DNA from: Methylomonas sp. UP202
GTDB taxonomy: Bacteria; Pseudomonadota; Gammaproteobacteria; Methylococcales; Methylomonadaceae
Assembly: GCF_029910655.1 (NCBI RefSeq)
Contig: NZ_CP123897.1
Location: 2,035,547 to 2,099,546, forward strand
Direction: 5' to 3'
DNA length: 64,000 bases
The notes under the pieces were generated by a model. The model was given only the letters and a program-made list of their open reading frames with translations. It was not told where the DNA came from and did no database searches. Positions 1-11,763 of the stretch are shown in pieces (position 1 is the stretch's first letter; each line of letters starts with the position of its first letter). The translations under genes were made by a program, and so were the position numbers.

Positions 1-406
1 TACCTAAAAGCGTTAATTCTTTGTCCACCAAACGCGCATTAACACGTTCACCAACCGTCCATATTAAGGGTTTACCGGGCAAATCTGCGAGTGTTTTGAT
101 TGTGTAGTCGGCCACCACCTCGTTAAATTGACCTACCAAGCCTTGGTCGGAACCAAACACGACTGCACATAGTGATCTTACCACCCGTTGGTCTTCCTGT
201 TCTGCGATCAAGGGTTCTAACTGGCTTTGCCGAAAGCAGGCCACCAATCCCAATTCAACAGTCCGATAGTAGTCGTCCAGCCCGTGTACTGATTTTTCAT
301 ATTGTCCAATGCTCGATGCTGCAAGGGCTTTCATCGTGTGAACGACGGATTGCAGGTCGCCGGCATTATTGATCTTTCGGCGCAAGCTTGCAGTCGTATC
401 GCTCAT
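1..406 (-). CDS. atpG: N-ATPase gamma subunit, 3' end cut by the window edge
   Basis: Central-stalk subunit of F1, coupling rotor rotation to catalysis. The visible N-terminus ([20 protein letters not shown], then [13 protein letters not shown]) has the gamma-family amphipathic first helix that sits inside the alpha/beta hexamer, including the conserved 'MKA' segment. The start codon overlaps the atpA stop as ATGA (406-403), indicating translational coupling. It is the last gene of the operon, as in other N-type ATPase operons. Only about 135 codons are present; the rest lies outside the window. Confidence 0.9.
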   Translation of the reverse strand, partial: MSDTTASLRRKINNAGDLQSVVHTMKALAASSIGQYEKSVHGLDDYYRTVELGLVACFRQSQLEPLIAEQEDQRVVRSLCAVVFGSDQGLVGQFNEVVADYTIKTLADLPGKPLIWTVGERVNARLVDKELTLLG

Positions 407-2016
407 GGCTTCTCATTGACCGCTGCATCTGGCTTGGGTTTAACGTCTGTATGATTGACTGGTGTGGACTCAGGTTCAGGCTCAGTTTGCGGCTGGAAAC
501 TGGCGAGGGCTTGACGGGCAATTTCGATAATGGTTTCACGATCTTCGTCGCTCAACTTTTCGGCGGTATTCAGGCGCTCACAGACGGCAGTCGGAATGTT
601 TGTCGCGGCCTGGCGTAGAATCTGCTCAGTTTCCTTCATCTGCTCCAAGGGGATCAGATCGAACAAATCCCCGCTCAATGCCAAGAGAACTGCGATTTGT
701 ACAGGTACGGGTACCGGTGCGAATTCCGGCTGCTTCAGGCAGGCGCGGATGCGTCGTCCATGTTCTATCGACTTGCGGGTCGCTTCGTCGAGGCGGGCGC
801 CGAAGCGCGCAAAGGTCTCGAGCTCTTCAAACTGAGCGTAGGCGAGTTTGAGGTCACCGGCTACTGCGCGGTAAGCAGCCCGTTGCGCCTTGCCACCGAC
901 GCGAGAAACGGATTTTCCGACATCGACCGCAGGCAATACGCCTAACTCGAACAGCGAAGGTGAGAGGTAAATCTGCCCGTCCGTGATCGAAATCAGATTG
1001 GTGGGAATATACGCAGAGATGTTCTGCGCTTCGGTTTCAATGATGGGCAGTGCAGTCAGCGAGCCGCCGCCAAGTGCTTTACTCAAATGCGTCGCACGTT
1101 CCAGCAACCGGGAATGAATATAGAATATGTCACCCGGAAACGCTTCGCGACCAGGAGGCCGGCGCAGTAGCAGGGAAAGCTCCCGGTAGGCGCGGGCATG
1201 CTGGGTAAGGTCGTCGTAAACGATGAGCACATCGCGGCCCGCTTCCATGAAATGTTCCGCGATGCTAGTCGCCGCGTAGGCTGCGATATAGGCCAGACCC
1301 GGTGGATCATTACCTTCAGCCACCATGACCACAGTGTAATCCATCGCCCCCTTCTCCCTCAAAATGGCTACGGCCTTCGCGACTGCAGACGCGCGTTGGC
1401 CAATGGCACAATACACGCACAGCACGTTTTGGTTACGTTGATTAAGAATGGTATCAAGCGCAATGGCGGTCTTGCCCGTCTGCCGGTCACCCAAAATCAA
1501 CTCACGTTGGCCGCGTCCAATGGGAATCAGCGCATCAATCACCTTAATGCCGGTTTGCAGCGGCTCGGTAACTGGAGCCCGGTCCATAATTGGTGCTGCC
1601 GGGCGCTCGACGGGCAAACGCCGAGCGGCGGCAACCGCACCGTTGCCATCGATAGGCCGACCGAGTGGGTCGATAACCCGCCCCAACAAATCATCTCCCA
1701 CAACCACATCCATGACTCGACCGGTGCGCACCACTTCATCTCCGGCTTGCAAATGCCAATAATCGCCGAGCAACACGACACCGATTTCCGTATCATCGAG
1801 ATTGAAGGCGATGCCAAACACGTCACCCGGAAACTTGACCAACTCGTCATAGCCGACGTTGGGTAGGCCTGATACTTTGGCGATACCCGTGGAAACCGAA
1901 GTAATCGTACCCACTTCCCGTGCCGTTAGAATAGGCGTAAAGGTTTCACGCACTTGGCTTATGTTGGTAAACGCGCGATCCAAGACTGTTTGCAAGGAAT
2001 CCAGGACGGCGTTCAT
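403..2016 (-). CDS. atpA: N-ATPase F1 alpha subunit
   Basis: Non-catalytic nucleotide-binding subunit of the F1 hexamer, 537 residues. Seen: the beta-barrel N-domain, Walker A GDRQTGKT near residues 176-183, and the alpha-type segment 'SISDGQIYL'-like (here [15 protein letters not shown]) followed by [13 protein letters not shown]. The last 30 or so residues are a Pro/Glu/Lys-rich low-complexity tail that ordinary alpha subunits lack. The start overlaps the atpF stop as ATGA (2016-2013) and the stop overlaps the atpG start the same way. The operon order D-C-Q-R-B-E-F-A-G and the absence of a separate delta gene identify the N-type enzyme rather than the housekeeping F-ATPase. Confidence 0.95.
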   Translation of the reverse strand: MNAVLDSLQTVLDRAFTNISQVRETFTPILTAREVGTITSVSTGIAKVSGLPNVGYDELVKFPGDVFGIAFNLDDTEIGVVLLGDYWHLQAGDEVVRTGRVMDVVVGDDLLGRVIDPLGRPIDGNGAVAAARRLPVERPAAPIMDRAPVTEPLQTGIKVIDALIPIGRGQRELILGDRQTGKTAIALDTILNQRNQNVLCVYCAIGQRASAVAKAVAILREKGAMDYTVVMVAEGNDPPGLAYIAAYAATSIAEHFMEAGRDVLIVYDDLTQHARAYRELSLLLRRPPGREAFPGDIFYIHSRLLERATHLSKALGGGSLTALPIIETEAQNISAYIPTNLISITDGQIYLSPSLFELGVLPAVDVGKSVSRVGGKAQRAAYRAVAGDLKLAYAQFEELETFARFGARLDEATRKSIEHGRRIRACLKQPEFAPVPVPVQIAVLLALSGDLFDLIPLEQMKETEQILRQAATNIPTAVCERLNTAEKLSDEDRETIIEIARQALASFQPQTEPEPESTPVNHTDVKPKPDAAVNEKP

Positions 2017-2825
2017 TTCGTTTCCTCAGAAACGGCAGGTTTAGACTCAACCTTAGATTCAGGTTTGTCCTGCTGTATCAGCAGTTCGTCGACCGCTTTT
2101 TTCAGCGACTCCAGGTAATCGGCTATGCTCCAGGCGAGCTTCCGCCCCTTCGCGGTGAGCTCTATCCCGCAGACCAAATCCGGCACGGTTTCGAACCGAA
2201 TGGGTATTTCTACCGAAAAGGTTTCGTTGAGCGCATTTTGTATCACTGCCTGTTGCTTGGCCGGCAGATCGAACGCACTACGAATCAGCGCCGGGCCGGT
2301 CGCAGTTTTAAGCGCTTCAGCGAGATCAGCTTTCGATTGTTCGTCCATCTCTCGCAGACGGCGGGTAAAAACCTCACCCAATCGTTCTTCCAGGCCTGTG
2401 GTGGAAAGATCGATCAACGCCTTTCGCGCGATGGCAAACACTTCCTGCTGTGTCCGGCGCTCAATGGCTAGCCTTAAGTTACCGGCTTCATTTTTTAACG
2501 CCTCCTGCCGTTTGACAGTCAAGGCATCGGCCGCTTGCCGTGCTTCATCAAGGAGTCGCTGGCGTTCAGCTTTCGCCTCAATCGTTGCCTGACTCAACAG
2601 CGCTGCGCGCTGCTGATCGAACACCTGATTCTTTTGCTGGAATTCATCTCGCTCCTTTTGAGCCTCGGTCTTTTTCGCGTCGGCGTCACTTAGTTCCGAG
2701 GCGATACGCTGTTCTCGAGCATCGATGGCGTCGAGGATGGGCTGATAAAGAAAGCGTTTCAACAACCACACCAGAATCAGAAAGTTGAGGGTTTGGGCGC
2801 CAACAGTGAACCAATCGATAAGCAT
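2013..2825 (-). CDS. atpF: N-ATPase long b subunit (peripheral stalk)
   Basis: Peripheral-stalk subunit tying F1 to the a subunit. At 270 residues it is much longer than a normal b subunit (about 160). It has one N-terminal membrane helix (about residues 8-25), then a long charged coiled coil rich in Ala, Glu, Lys and Gln (about 30-160), then a C-terminal part. By family knowledge that part replaces the missing delta subunit in N-type operons. It ends in a Lys/Glu/Ser-rich low-complexity tail. Its stop overlaps the atpA start (ATGA). It lies 3 bp downstream of atpE. Confidence 0.9.
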   Translation of the reverse strand: MLIDWFTVGAQTLNFLILVWLLKRFLYQPILDAIDAREQRIASELSDADAKKTEAQKERDEFQQKNQVFDQQRAALLSQATIEAKAERQRLLDEARQAADALTVKRQEALKNEAGNLRLAIERRTQQEVFAIARKALIDLSTTGLEERLGEVFTRRLREMDEQSKADLAEALKTATGPALIRSAFDLPAKQQAVIQNALNETFSVEIPIRFETVPDLVCGIELTAKGRKLAWSIADYLESLKKAVDELLIQQDKPESKVESKPAVSEETK

Positions 2826-2828
2826 GGT

Positions 2829-3110
2829 TTATTTTCCTGCTGCCTGAGCGATTACGTAGTTCCAGAAGGGGTTGGCGAAAATCAAGATCATCGAGACCAC
2901 AAAGCAGTAAATAGCCGTGGACTCGATCATCGCCAAACCGACAAACAGGGTACGGGTAATTGTCGCGGAAGCATCGGGTTGCTGAGCTAGCGACGTCAGT
3001 GCCGTTGCAACCGCCCTACCTTCCGCCAGAGCCGGCCCCAAACAGCCGAAACCGGTGGTGATGCCGGCGATGACAAGGGATGCCACCGCGATAATCGTCA
3101 TGCTATCCAT
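2829..3110 (-). CDS. atpE: N-ATPase c subunit (rotor ring)
   Basis: Ion-carrying ring subunit, 93 residues, two membrane helices around the polar loop 'QQPDAS'. The ion carboxylate is E63 in helix 2, in the string E63-S64-T65-A-I-Y68. Helix 1 carries a second acidic residue, E30, where Na+-type c subunits such as that of Ilyobacter have a glutamine. The E-S-T-x-x-Y pattern is the one associated with sodium coordination. Proton use cannot be excluded, because N-type rings with similar residues have been reported as proton-coupled. Located between atpB and atpF. Confidence 0.93.
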   Translation of the reverse strand: MDSMTIIAVASLVIAGITTGFGCLGPALAEGRAVATALTSLAQQPDASATITRTLFVGLAMIESTAIYCFVVSMILIFANPFWNYVIAQAAGK

Positions 3111-3141
3111 GGTATCTCCTCATGTTCTGGTATTGAATGGT

Positions 3142-3846
3142 TCACTGTTTCGCCTGGGACTCAGGCTTCAGCTTACGGACACGTGTGGCAGCGGCAATGT
3201 AAACTGCCGCCAGAATGCTAAAAATATAAGCCTGCACCATGCCGGTCAGCAGGCCGAGTACTGTCATCACGATCGGGAAGATAATGGGCGTGATGGTCAG
3301 CAAAATAGCGATAATCATCGCCCCGCTCATCATGTTGCCGAACAGGCGGACGGCCAGGGCCAAGGTCCGCGAAATCTCACTGATGATGTTGAACGGCAGC
3401 ATGATGAGCGTCGGTTCCACGTAAGACTTGAGATAACCGCCCAGCCCTTGCTGCGCGATACCGAACAGCGGGACTGCTACCAAAACGCAAATGGCCAGCG
3501 CCGTTGTAGTGGATAGGGAGCCTGTCGGCGGTTCGTAACCGGGAATGATGGTGCAGAGGCTTGCCGAGGCGACAAACAGGAATAGCGTGCCGAGAAAACC
3601 AAGATATTTGCGCGGTTCGCCAAGGCCAACCTCTTGGATTTGTTTCTCGATAGCGGTGACGACAAGTTCCAGCAGATTCTGCCAGCGGGAACGTTGCTGG
3701 TCCTTGGAAAGATGCCGGGTAATCAGGATTGAGCCGACCACCAAAACCAGCATCAGCCCCCAGGTGAACACGATGGTGGCGTTGAGTTTTAGCAAGCCAT
3801 ATTGCCAGAAAATCGTCTGGTCCGGACTAAGGCGCATGTCTGACAT
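3142..3846 (-). CDS. atpB: N-ATPase a subunit (stator channel)
   Basis: Membrane stator subunit that passes ions to and from the c ring, 234 residues with about five or six hydrophobic helices. The essential arginine is in 'LALAVRLFGNMMSG' and the C-terminal helix carries the conserved 'MVQAYIFSILAAVYI' with Gln near the channel. The start lies inside the end of atpR (20 bp overlap). Placement after the small atpQ and atpR genes is characteristic of N-type operons. Confidence 0.93.
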   Translation of the reverse strand: MSDMRLSPDQTIFWQYGLLKLNATIVFTWGLMLVLVVGSILITRHLSKDQQRSRWQNLLELVVTAIEKQIQEVGLGEPRKYLGFLGTLFLFVASASLCTIIPGYEPPTGSLSTTTALAICVLVAVPLFGIAQQGLGGYLKSYVEPTLIMLPFNIISEISRTLALAVRLFGNMMSGAMIIAILLTITPIIFPIVMTVLGLLTGMVQAYIFSILAAVYIAAATRVRKLKPESQAKQ

Positions 3847-4132
3847 CCACTGCTGGATGATTGGCTGACAGGCGCGTTAAGCGCGACACGATAAACCGCG
3901 CAAAGACAAAACCCAGCAGACACGACAGCAGTCGCTGCCAATGACCATCGGCGACAACATAGAAACCGGTCAACACTAAGCTGGTACGGAATAGCAGGCT
4001 GCCGACAAACAACAGCGCGGGTCGCTTCGATGCAACGATTTTGTGCACCGTCCACCAAAGTCCGCCGAAAAAAAGTGCGCCAAGTAAGCCACCCCACACC
4101 AACATTAGCCCCCATATCAGCATTTCATGCAT
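3827..4132 (-). CDS. atpR: N-ATPase subunit AtpR
   Basis: Small membrane protein (101 residues, about three hydrophobic segments at 5-25, 40-60 and 65-85) found only in N-type ATPase operons. A role in c-ring assembly or in the membrane sector has been proposed, but no mechanism is visible here. It starts 8 bp inside atpQ and ends 20 bp inside atpB, so the three genes are translationally coupled. The identification rests on position and size together with the membrane profile. Individual motifs are weak. Confidence 0.8.
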   Translation of the reverse strand: MHEMLIWGLMLVWGGLLGALFFGGLWWTVHKIVASKRPALLFVGSLLFRTSLVLTGFYVVADGHWQRLLSCLLGFVFARFIVSRLTRLSANHPAVDVRHAP

Positions 4133-4452
4133 TGTTATCCTCCTGTTCGTCTCGCATCGCTTGGTCTTCCTGGGCTACCCAACGCCAGGCATTCCAACAA
4201 CCGATCATCAACCCTGCAACCAATAGCGCCAAAGTCCAGGAATGCTGCCCAGGATGATTTTTGTCCAACCAAAGACCAAGTGCCGCACCCAGTAGCGTCG
4301 GCGCCACTACCGACCAGCCGACCAGCCCCATCATGCCCAAACCGAACCAGACGCCAGGCGTAGCGTTGCGCCGCGCCTTGAGCTTGCGTACCGCCTTTGT
4401 GCCAACCTGTTCTGCGAAGGTTGGCGGGCTTTTTGTGGTTTTGTTTGCTTGC

Positions 4453-4460
<8 letters not shown>
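4125..4460 (-). CDS. atpQ: N-ATPase subunit AtpQ (AtpI-like)
   Basis: About 111 residues starting MNKQANKTTKSP: a basic N-terminus followed by two membrane helices joined by a short polar loop containing 'GLWLDKNHPG', as in the AtpI/Fo-assembly family. The ATG at 4460 overlaps the atpC stop (ATGAATAA), which favours coupled translation there. A TTG 11 codons upstream is an unlikely alternative. The protein is expected to help assemble the c ring, by analogy with AtpI. Confidence 0.8.
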
Positions 4461-6747
<2,287 letters not shown>

Positions 6748-7200
6748 CTAAGCCATTTTTTCTGTTTTCCTAAACACAACTCGGCTTTCTGCCTGTGCGG
6801 CACACAGGCAGGCACCGAAGATAAAAAATGCATCCGGACAGGCAAATCCACAGCAATAAGGTCATGATCCCACCGAAGGCACCATAAACGGCGTTTAAGG
6901 TGGCAAAATCATTGAGGTAGATCAGGATAAACTTTCAGCCGCCTGCAACAATGAAGTCGCACATAGCGCGGGGATCCAGACTTCGGCAAAGCGAGTGGGT
7001 CGACTGGGAGCAAATCGGTAAAACAAGCTCAAACTGATAAACACGACCAGCGAAGCCACAAGATAACTCCCCAAGGCATAGACCCAGGCACTAAAGTCAT
7101 GCAGTGGAAACAGCCTGTTTTGCGCCTTTTTCGCCAGCACCGGAAGCGCGATGCCCAATAAAACCAGGCTAACCATAATGCCCAAAAACCCTAAGCTTTT
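6748..7200 (-). pseudogene. YihY/BrkB-family membrane protein remnant, 5'-truncated and frameshifted
   Basis: The minus strand encodes the C-terminal third of a YihY-type (formerly 'ribonuclease BN') inner-membrane protein in three reading frames. The first piece is SLGFLGIMVSLVLLGIALPV through FAEVWIPALCATSLLQAAES (7200 to about 6930). The second, in a shifted frame, is ILIYLNDFATLNAVYGAFGG and LLLWICLSGCIF (about 6928-6830). The third, after a shift at a run of six A/T, is FGACLCAAQAESRVVFRKTE and a stop at 6748. The N-terminal two thirds are missing. It stops abruptly at about 7200, where an antiporter remnant begins on the other strand. Confidence 0.75.
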
Positions 7201-7569
7201 GAACGGTATGGGTTCTTAATCCCCATTTTCTTCATTGTCGCCAGCATGAAATTTGATGTTAGTGCGCTTTGGGCGAATCCATTGGTTCCAGTTCAGATCA
7301 TCTGTTTATTGGGTCTACTAATCCTGATTCGTGGCGTACCAGTTCTACTTTACAACAAGGTTCTATCACCATCAGATAGACTGCCATTTGCCCTTTATTC
7401 CGCCACAGGCTTACCTATGATCGTCATCATTTCAGAAATAGGCGTTTCATCAGGGCTTATGTCACCTGATCGAGCAGCCGTTCTGGTCAGTGCCGGCATG
7501 ATTTCAGTATTGCTGTTTCCTGTATTTGCTGAAAGATTGAGACAGCAAAAAACCAGTGTCGATGAATAG
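7201..7569 (+). pseudogene. Cation/proton antiporter remnant (C-terminal part only)
   Basis: In-frame coding begins at about 7201 without a start codon (GFLIPIFFIVASMKFDVSAL) and runs to the stop at 7567-7569. The segments 'PIFFIVASMKFDV' and 'ALYSATGLPMIVIISEIGVS' match the last four or so membrane helices of CPA-type Na+(K+)/H+ antiporters. A real antiporter is about 400 residues; only about 120 remain. The internal ATG at 7246 could make a 107-residue membrane peptide, but this is most simply a dead fragment. Confidence 0.7.
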
Positions 7570-7845
7570 TTCTCATGGGTTGTTTTAATTGAATTCCTTT
7601 CCTGAGACAGAGTGTCAGCAGCAAGAAGTTGGTGCAGTGTCAGCTTCTGATTTGAAACCTGCCGCTCAAAACTAAAATTTTATGCGACTTGGATGCCTGC
7701 TTTTGGCCGTTCTATCCCATACGCCATCACCGCATGAATGAATAATCCCCGCCCTTCGACTCAAGGATGGCGGGTGAGCTTCTTGCTTGTTATCGCTCAT
7801 GCGAATTGCCGATTTTAGGCATTTCGTTGGATAGGACTGCGTAGC
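7570..7845. other. Intergenic, nothing convincing
   Basis: A 276-bp gap between the antiporter remnant and the end of dnaQ. No RNA gene, strong hairpin with a T-tract or supported reading frame was seen. Confidence 0.5.
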
Positions 7846-8574
7846 CTAAGTGGTCTCGGGCGGCTCGGCTAGCCACAGACAGTTGCCGGACACTTTGGCG
7901 ATTTTGGCTAGGCGCTGCTCGTGGGCGGTTTGTTCTTCGTCGTTGCAGGCGATGATTTTCAGGGGCGGCCGGTCGGCGGAGAGCTGGACGATGGCTTGTT
8001 CGCCGGTAGGGTCGGCTTCCGCGTCTTCCAGCAGCGAAAACTGGCCGCCGGTCATTAACAGATAAACGTCGGCCAGAATCTCGGCGTCCAACAGCGCGCC
8101 GTGCAGTTCCCGGTGGCTGTTGTCGATGCCGTAGCGCTTGCAGAGGGCGTCCAGGCTGGCGCGGGCGCCGGGATGTTTTTTGCGGGCGAAGGTCAGCGTA
8201 TCGAACACGCTGCTGTTGGACTCGATGCTGCGCGTCTTGCCTGGCAGCAAACTCAATTCGTGATTCAAAAAGCCGACGTCGAACGGCGCGTTATGGATGA
8301 TCAGTTCGGCGCCGGCGGTAAAGGCCATGAAATCCTCGACGACATCGGCGAAGCGCGGCTTGTCACGCAAAAACTCGTTGGTGATGCCGTGGACTTCGAT
8401 GGCGCCGGCGTCGATTTCCCGGTCCGGATTCAAATAGACGTGAAAGTGGTTGCGGGTCAGCCGGCGGTTGATTAGCTCGACGCAGCCGATTTCGATAATC
8501 TTGTGGCCTTCCTTGGGATTGATGCCGGTGGTTTCGGTATCCAGTACGATTTGCCGGTGTTGGCGCGAGCTCAT
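7846..8574 (-). CDS. dnaQ: DNA polymerase III epsilon subunit (3'-5' proofreading exonuclease)
   Basis: Proofreading exonuclease of the replicative polymerase, 242 residues. DEDDh motifs are visible: Exo I 'LDTETTG' (residues 11-17), Exo II in 'IHNAPFDVGFLNHEL', and Exo III 'HGALLDAEILADVYL' containing the catalytic His and Asp. A C-terminal segment past about residue 180 is expected to bind the polymerase alpha subunit. The start at 8574 has AAGGAG just upstream, immediately after the ppk stop (9-bp gap), so it is probably cotranscribed with ppk. In many relatives dnaQ instead sits next to rnhA. Confidence 0.93.
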   Translation of the reverse strand: MSSRQHRQIVLDTETTGINPKEGHKIIEIGCVELINRRLTRNHFHVYLNPDREIDAGAIEVHGITNEFLRDKPRFADVVEDFMAFTAGAELIIHNAPFDVGFLNHELSLLPGKTRSIESNSSVFDTLTFARKKHPGARASLDALCKRYGIDNSHRELHGALLDAEILADVYLLMTGGQFSLLEDAEADPTGEQAIVQLSADRPPLKIIACNDEEQTAHEQRLAKIAKVSGNCLWLAEPPETT

Positions 8575-8583
8575 CGTTGCTCC

Positions 8584-10653
8584 TTAGCCGCAGAAGGCTT
8601 TCAACAATTCGGTTTGAACTTGGTAAGCGGCTTGTTCGCCACGTTCGGCGCGCCGGTACTGGCCGTCGCTTTGCAGCAACCACGCTTGAGCCGTGTCGCT
8701 CAAATAGCCTTCCAGGTCGGCCAGAATCCGGTCGATGTTTTTGCGGTCGCCGATTGGGAAACACACTTCTACCCGCCGGAACATATTGCGATTCATCAAA
8801 TCCGCGCTGGAAGCGTATACCGCCCAATCGCCGCCGTTGTAGAACGCGTAAATCCGGGTGTGTTCCAGAAAGCGGCCGACGATGGAGCGGACTTCGATGT
8901 TTTCGGAAACCCCCGGCACGCCGGGCTTCAGACAGCACATGCCGCGCACGATCATTTTGATTTCGACGCCGGCCTGGGAGGCGCGGTACAGCGCGCGGAT
9001 CGCCTGTTCCTCGACCACCGCGTTGACCTTGATGATGATCTTGGCCGACTTCCCCTTCTTGGCCTGGTCTATCTCCTTTTCGATCATCTTCATCAGGCCC
9101 GGATGCAGCGTAAACGGCGATTGCAGCAGTTTGTTCAATTTGCTGACCTTGCCCAGACTGGTCAGTTGCATGAACACCCGGCGCACGTCCTCGGCCAATT
9201 CCTTGTCGCACGTGAATAAGCCGTAGTCGGTGTACAGCCGGGCGGTTTTGGGGTGGTAGTTGCCGGTGCCCAGATGCACGTAGTTGCGCAGCGTGTTGTT
9301 TTCCTTACGCAACACCATGCACATCTTGGCGTGAGTCTTGTAGCCGACCACCCCGTACACGACGTGGGCGCCGGCTTCCTGCAACTTGGCGGCCAGGCCG
9401 ATGTTGTCCTTCTCGTCGAAGCGGGCGCGCAGCTCGATGACCACGGTGACTTCCTTGCCGGCGCGGGCGCCCTTGATCAGCGCCGCGACGATCGGCGAAT
9501 CGACACCGGTACGGTACAAGGTTTGCTTGATCGCCAACACGTCCGGATCGGCCGCCGCTTGCTTGATGAAGTCGACGACCGGCGTGAACGATTCGTAGGG
9601 GTGATGCAGCAGTACATCTTGTTTGCGGATGCTGGCGAAGAAATCCTTATTGCGGCCGAAGGCGCTGGGCACGCTGGGTTTGAACGGCGGAAACTTGAGT
9701 TCCGGCCGTTCGATCAGGCTGTAAATGGCTTGAATCCGGCTCAGGTTGACCGGGCCGTTGGCCAGAAACAGCCGGTCGGCGGTCAGGTCGAAGCGGGCCA
9801 TCAGGAAGTTGACGGTTTCTTCCGGGCAGTTGGCGTCGATCTCCAGGCGAACTTCGTCGCCGTAATTACGCATCGCCAATTCGCCTTCGACAGCCAGCAT
9901 TAAGTCGTCGATGGCATCGTCGTCGACGAAGAAGTCGCTGTTGCGAGTGACCCGGAATTGATAACAACCCTTGACGGTCATGCCGTTGAACAAGTCGTTG
10001 ACGAAGGCGTGGATAATCGAGGAAAGAAACACGAAATCGTGCGGACCGCTGTCGGTGTCGGCCGGCGGCAGTTGCACGATGCGCGGCAAGGCGCGCGGCG
10101 CCTGCAGCACGGCGCGGCCGCTATTCCGGCCGAAGGCGTCCTTGCCGGTCAGCGAGATGATGAAATTCAAACTCTTGTTGAGGATGCGCGGAAACGGATG
10201 GGCGGAATCCAGCCCGACCGGGGTCAGAATCGGCAGCAACTCCTCGTTAAAGTATTTTTCCAGCCAGGCTTTTTGCGAGGCGCTCCAGCGGTCGCGGCGT
10301 AGGAAGCGGATATGGTCGGCCTCCAAGCGGGGAATCAGGACTTCGTTGAGCACCCGGTATTGTTCGGCGACCAGGTCGTGGGCCTTGACCGACAGCCGCT
10401 CCAGTTGCTCGTTGATCGTCAGTCCGTCCGGGCTGATGACGTTGGCGTCCATTTCGGCCATTTGCAGCAAGCTGGCCACTCGCACTTCGTAGAATTCGTC
10501 GAGATTGGAACAGGAAATGCATAAATAATTGAGGCGCTCCAGCAACGGCAGGCTGTCGTCCAGCGCTTGCGCCAAGACCCTGGCGTTGAATTCCAAAAGG
10601 CTGAGTTCGCGGTTGATGTAAAGCTCCGGGCTATTAAGTTCGATTGGCTGCAT
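8584..10653 (-). CDS. ppk: Polyphosphate kinase 1
   Basis: Reversibly polymerises the ATP gamma-phosphate into polyphosphate. 689 residues, normal for PPK1. The N-domain opens with 'ELYINRELSLLEFNARVL'. The catalytic-domain histidine is in 'GVVGYKTHAKMCMVLRKE' (the autophosphorylated His), and a second conserved His lies in 'VHLGTGNYHPKTARLYTD'. The ATG at 10653 was chosen because the 14 extra residues from a TTG at 10695 precede the family start and run over a TATAAT box. It heads a two-gene unit with dnaQ and diverges from cysM. Confidence 0.95.
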   Translation of the reverse strand: MQPIELNSPELYINRELSLLEFNARVLAQALDDSLPLLERLNYLCISCSNLDEFYEVRVASLLQMAEMDANVISPDGLTINEQLERLSVKAHDLVAEQYRVLNEVLIPRLEADHIRFLRRDRWSASQKAWLEKYFNEELLPILTPVGLDSAHPFPRILNKSLNFIISLTGKDAFGRNSGRAVLQAPRALPRIVQLPPADTDSGPHDFVFLSSIIHAFVNDLFNGMTVKGCYQFRVTRNSDFFVDDDAIDDLMLAVEGELAMRNYGDEVRLEIDANCPEETVNFLMARFDLTADRLFLANGPVNLSRIQAIYSLIERPELKFPPFKPSVPSAFGRNKDFFASIRKQDVLLHHPYESFTPVVDFIKQAAADPDVLAIKQTLYRTGVDSPIVAALIKGARAGKEVTVVIELRARFDEKDNIGLAAKLQEAGAHVVYGVVGYKTHAKMCMVLRKENNTLRNYVHLGTGNYHPKTARLYTDYGLFTCDKELAEDVRRVFMQLTSLGKVSKLNKLLQSPFTLHPGLMKMIEKEIDQAKKGKSAKIIIKVNAVVEEQAIRALYRASQAGVEIKMIVRGMCCLKPGVPGVSENIEVRSIVGRFLEHTRIYAFYNGGDWAVYASSADLMNRNMFRRVEVCFPIGDRKNIDRILADLEGYLSDTAQAWLLQSDGQYRRAERGEQAAYQVQTELLKAFCG

Positions 10654-10683
10654 GGCGGTCCTGGAAGGGGCGGTCTGGCGCCG

Positions 10684-10689
10684 ATTATA
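10684..10689 (-). promoter_or_regulatory. Candidate -10 box for ppk-dnaQ
   Basis: A perfect TATAAT read on the minus strand, 31 bp upstream of the ppk ATG. No good -35 hexamer is visible at 16-18 bp, so it is only a candidate. A second TATAAT on the plus strand at 10742-10747 faces cysM, giving a divergent pair. Confidence 0.4.
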
Positions 10690-10741
10690 AGGCAAATGCT
10701 TCGGCCTTAGGTTACGGCGGCGTTTAAGCGTCCGAAGTTGT

Positions 10742-10747
10742 TATAAT
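10742..10747 (+). promoter_or_regulatory. Candidate -10 box for cysM
   Basis: TATAAT (within TTATAATC) 32 bp upstream of the cysM ATG at 10779. The spacing suits a short leader. The -35 region is not recognisable. Confidence 0.4.
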
Positions 10748-10778
10748 CGCCGCCCAACGTTAATCGGATGTTTGATTC

Positions 10779-11669
10779 ATGAATTTTCCAACGATAGAAG
10801 CTTTTGTCGGAAACACGCCATTGGTACGGTTGCAACGATTGCCGGTGGCGAATGCTTGCACGATTTTGGTCAAGCTGGAAGGCAACAATCCGGCCGGCTC
10901 GGTCAAGGACAGGCCGGCCTTGAGCATGATTCAGCACGCCGAAGCGCGCGGCGAGATCAAGCCGGGCGACCGCCTGATCGAAGCCACCAGCGGCAATACC
11001 GGCATCGCGCTGGCGATGGCGGCGGCGATCAAGGGGTACAAAATGACGCTGATCATGCCGGATAATATGAGCGCGGAAAGGATCGCATCGATGAAGGCGT
11101 ACGGCGCCGAAATCATCCTGACTCCGGCCAAGGGCAGCATGGAGGGCGCGATAGACCTGGCGCGAGCCATGGAAGCGCGTGGCGAGGGCCGCATCCTCGA
11201 TCAGTTCGCCAATCCGGACAATCCGCTGGCGCATTACGAAGGCACCGGCCCGGAAATTTGGCGCGACACTCAAGGCACCATTACTCACTTCGTCAGTTCG
11301 ATGGGTACCACCGGCACCATCATGGGGACCTCCAAATATTTGAAGGAACAAAATCCGGCCATTGAAATTGTCGGGGTGCAGCCGGAAGGCGAGTCCAAGA
11401 TTCCCGGCATTCGCCGCTGGCCTAAGGAATACCTGCCGAAGATTTATGACGACAGCCGGGTGGATAGAATTATCGAAGTCAACCAAATCAACGCCGAGAA
11501 CACCACCCGCGCGTTGGCCGCCGAGGAAGGCATTTTCGCCGGCGTGTCGTCCGGCGGCGCGGTTTACGCGGCGCTGCAATTGTCCCAGCAAGTAGAAAAT
11601 GCGTTGATCGTGGCGATAGTCTGCGATCGAGGCGATCGTTATTTGTCCACAGGGATCTTCCCGACCTGA
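10779..11669 (+). CDS. cysM: Cysteine synthase B (O-acetylserine sulfhydrylase)
   Basis: PLP enzyme making cysteine from O-acetylserine and sulfide or thiosulfate; 296 residues. The Schiff-base lysine is K43 in 'NNPAGSVKDRPA'. The substrate loop is 'EATSGNTGIALA', and the PLP phosphate-binding loop 'SSMGTTGTIMG' follows. The short C-terminus and 'IPGIRRWPKEYLP' favour CysM over CysK. It is probably monocistronic, with a hairpin at 11722-11747 before rlmD. It may act with the sulfate uptake genes near 56-59 kb, by pathway logic only. Confidence 0.93.
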   Translation: MNFPTIEAFVGNTPLVRLQRLPVANACTILVKLEGNNPAGSVKDRPALSMIQHAEARGEIKPGDRLIEATSGNTGIALAMAAAIKGYKMTLIMPDNMSAERIASMKAYGAEIILTPAKGSMEGAIDLARAMEARGEGRILDQFANPDNPLAHYEGTGPEIWRDTQGTITHFVSSMGTTGTIMGTSKYLKEQNPAIEIVGVQPEGESKIPGIRRWPKEYLPKIYDDSRVDRIIEVNQINAENTTRALAAEEGIFAGVSSGGAVYAALQLSQQVENALIVAIVCDRGDRYLSTGIFPT

Positions 11670-11721
11670 AATTCGCAAGGCGTCGGTTAAATCGCCCGAC
11701 CTCAAAGTTCCCCGCCGTCCC

Positions 11722-11747
11722 GTCGGATCGCAATGCGCCGATCCGAC
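11722..11747 (+). terminator. Hairpin between cysM and rlmD
   Basis: Nine-bp perfect stem (GTCGGATCG / CGATCCGAC) with an 8-nt loop, 52 bp after the cysM stop. There is no T-tract, so termination is uncertain. Confidence 0.35.
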
Positions 11748-11763
11748 CCAGGTTAATTGAATA

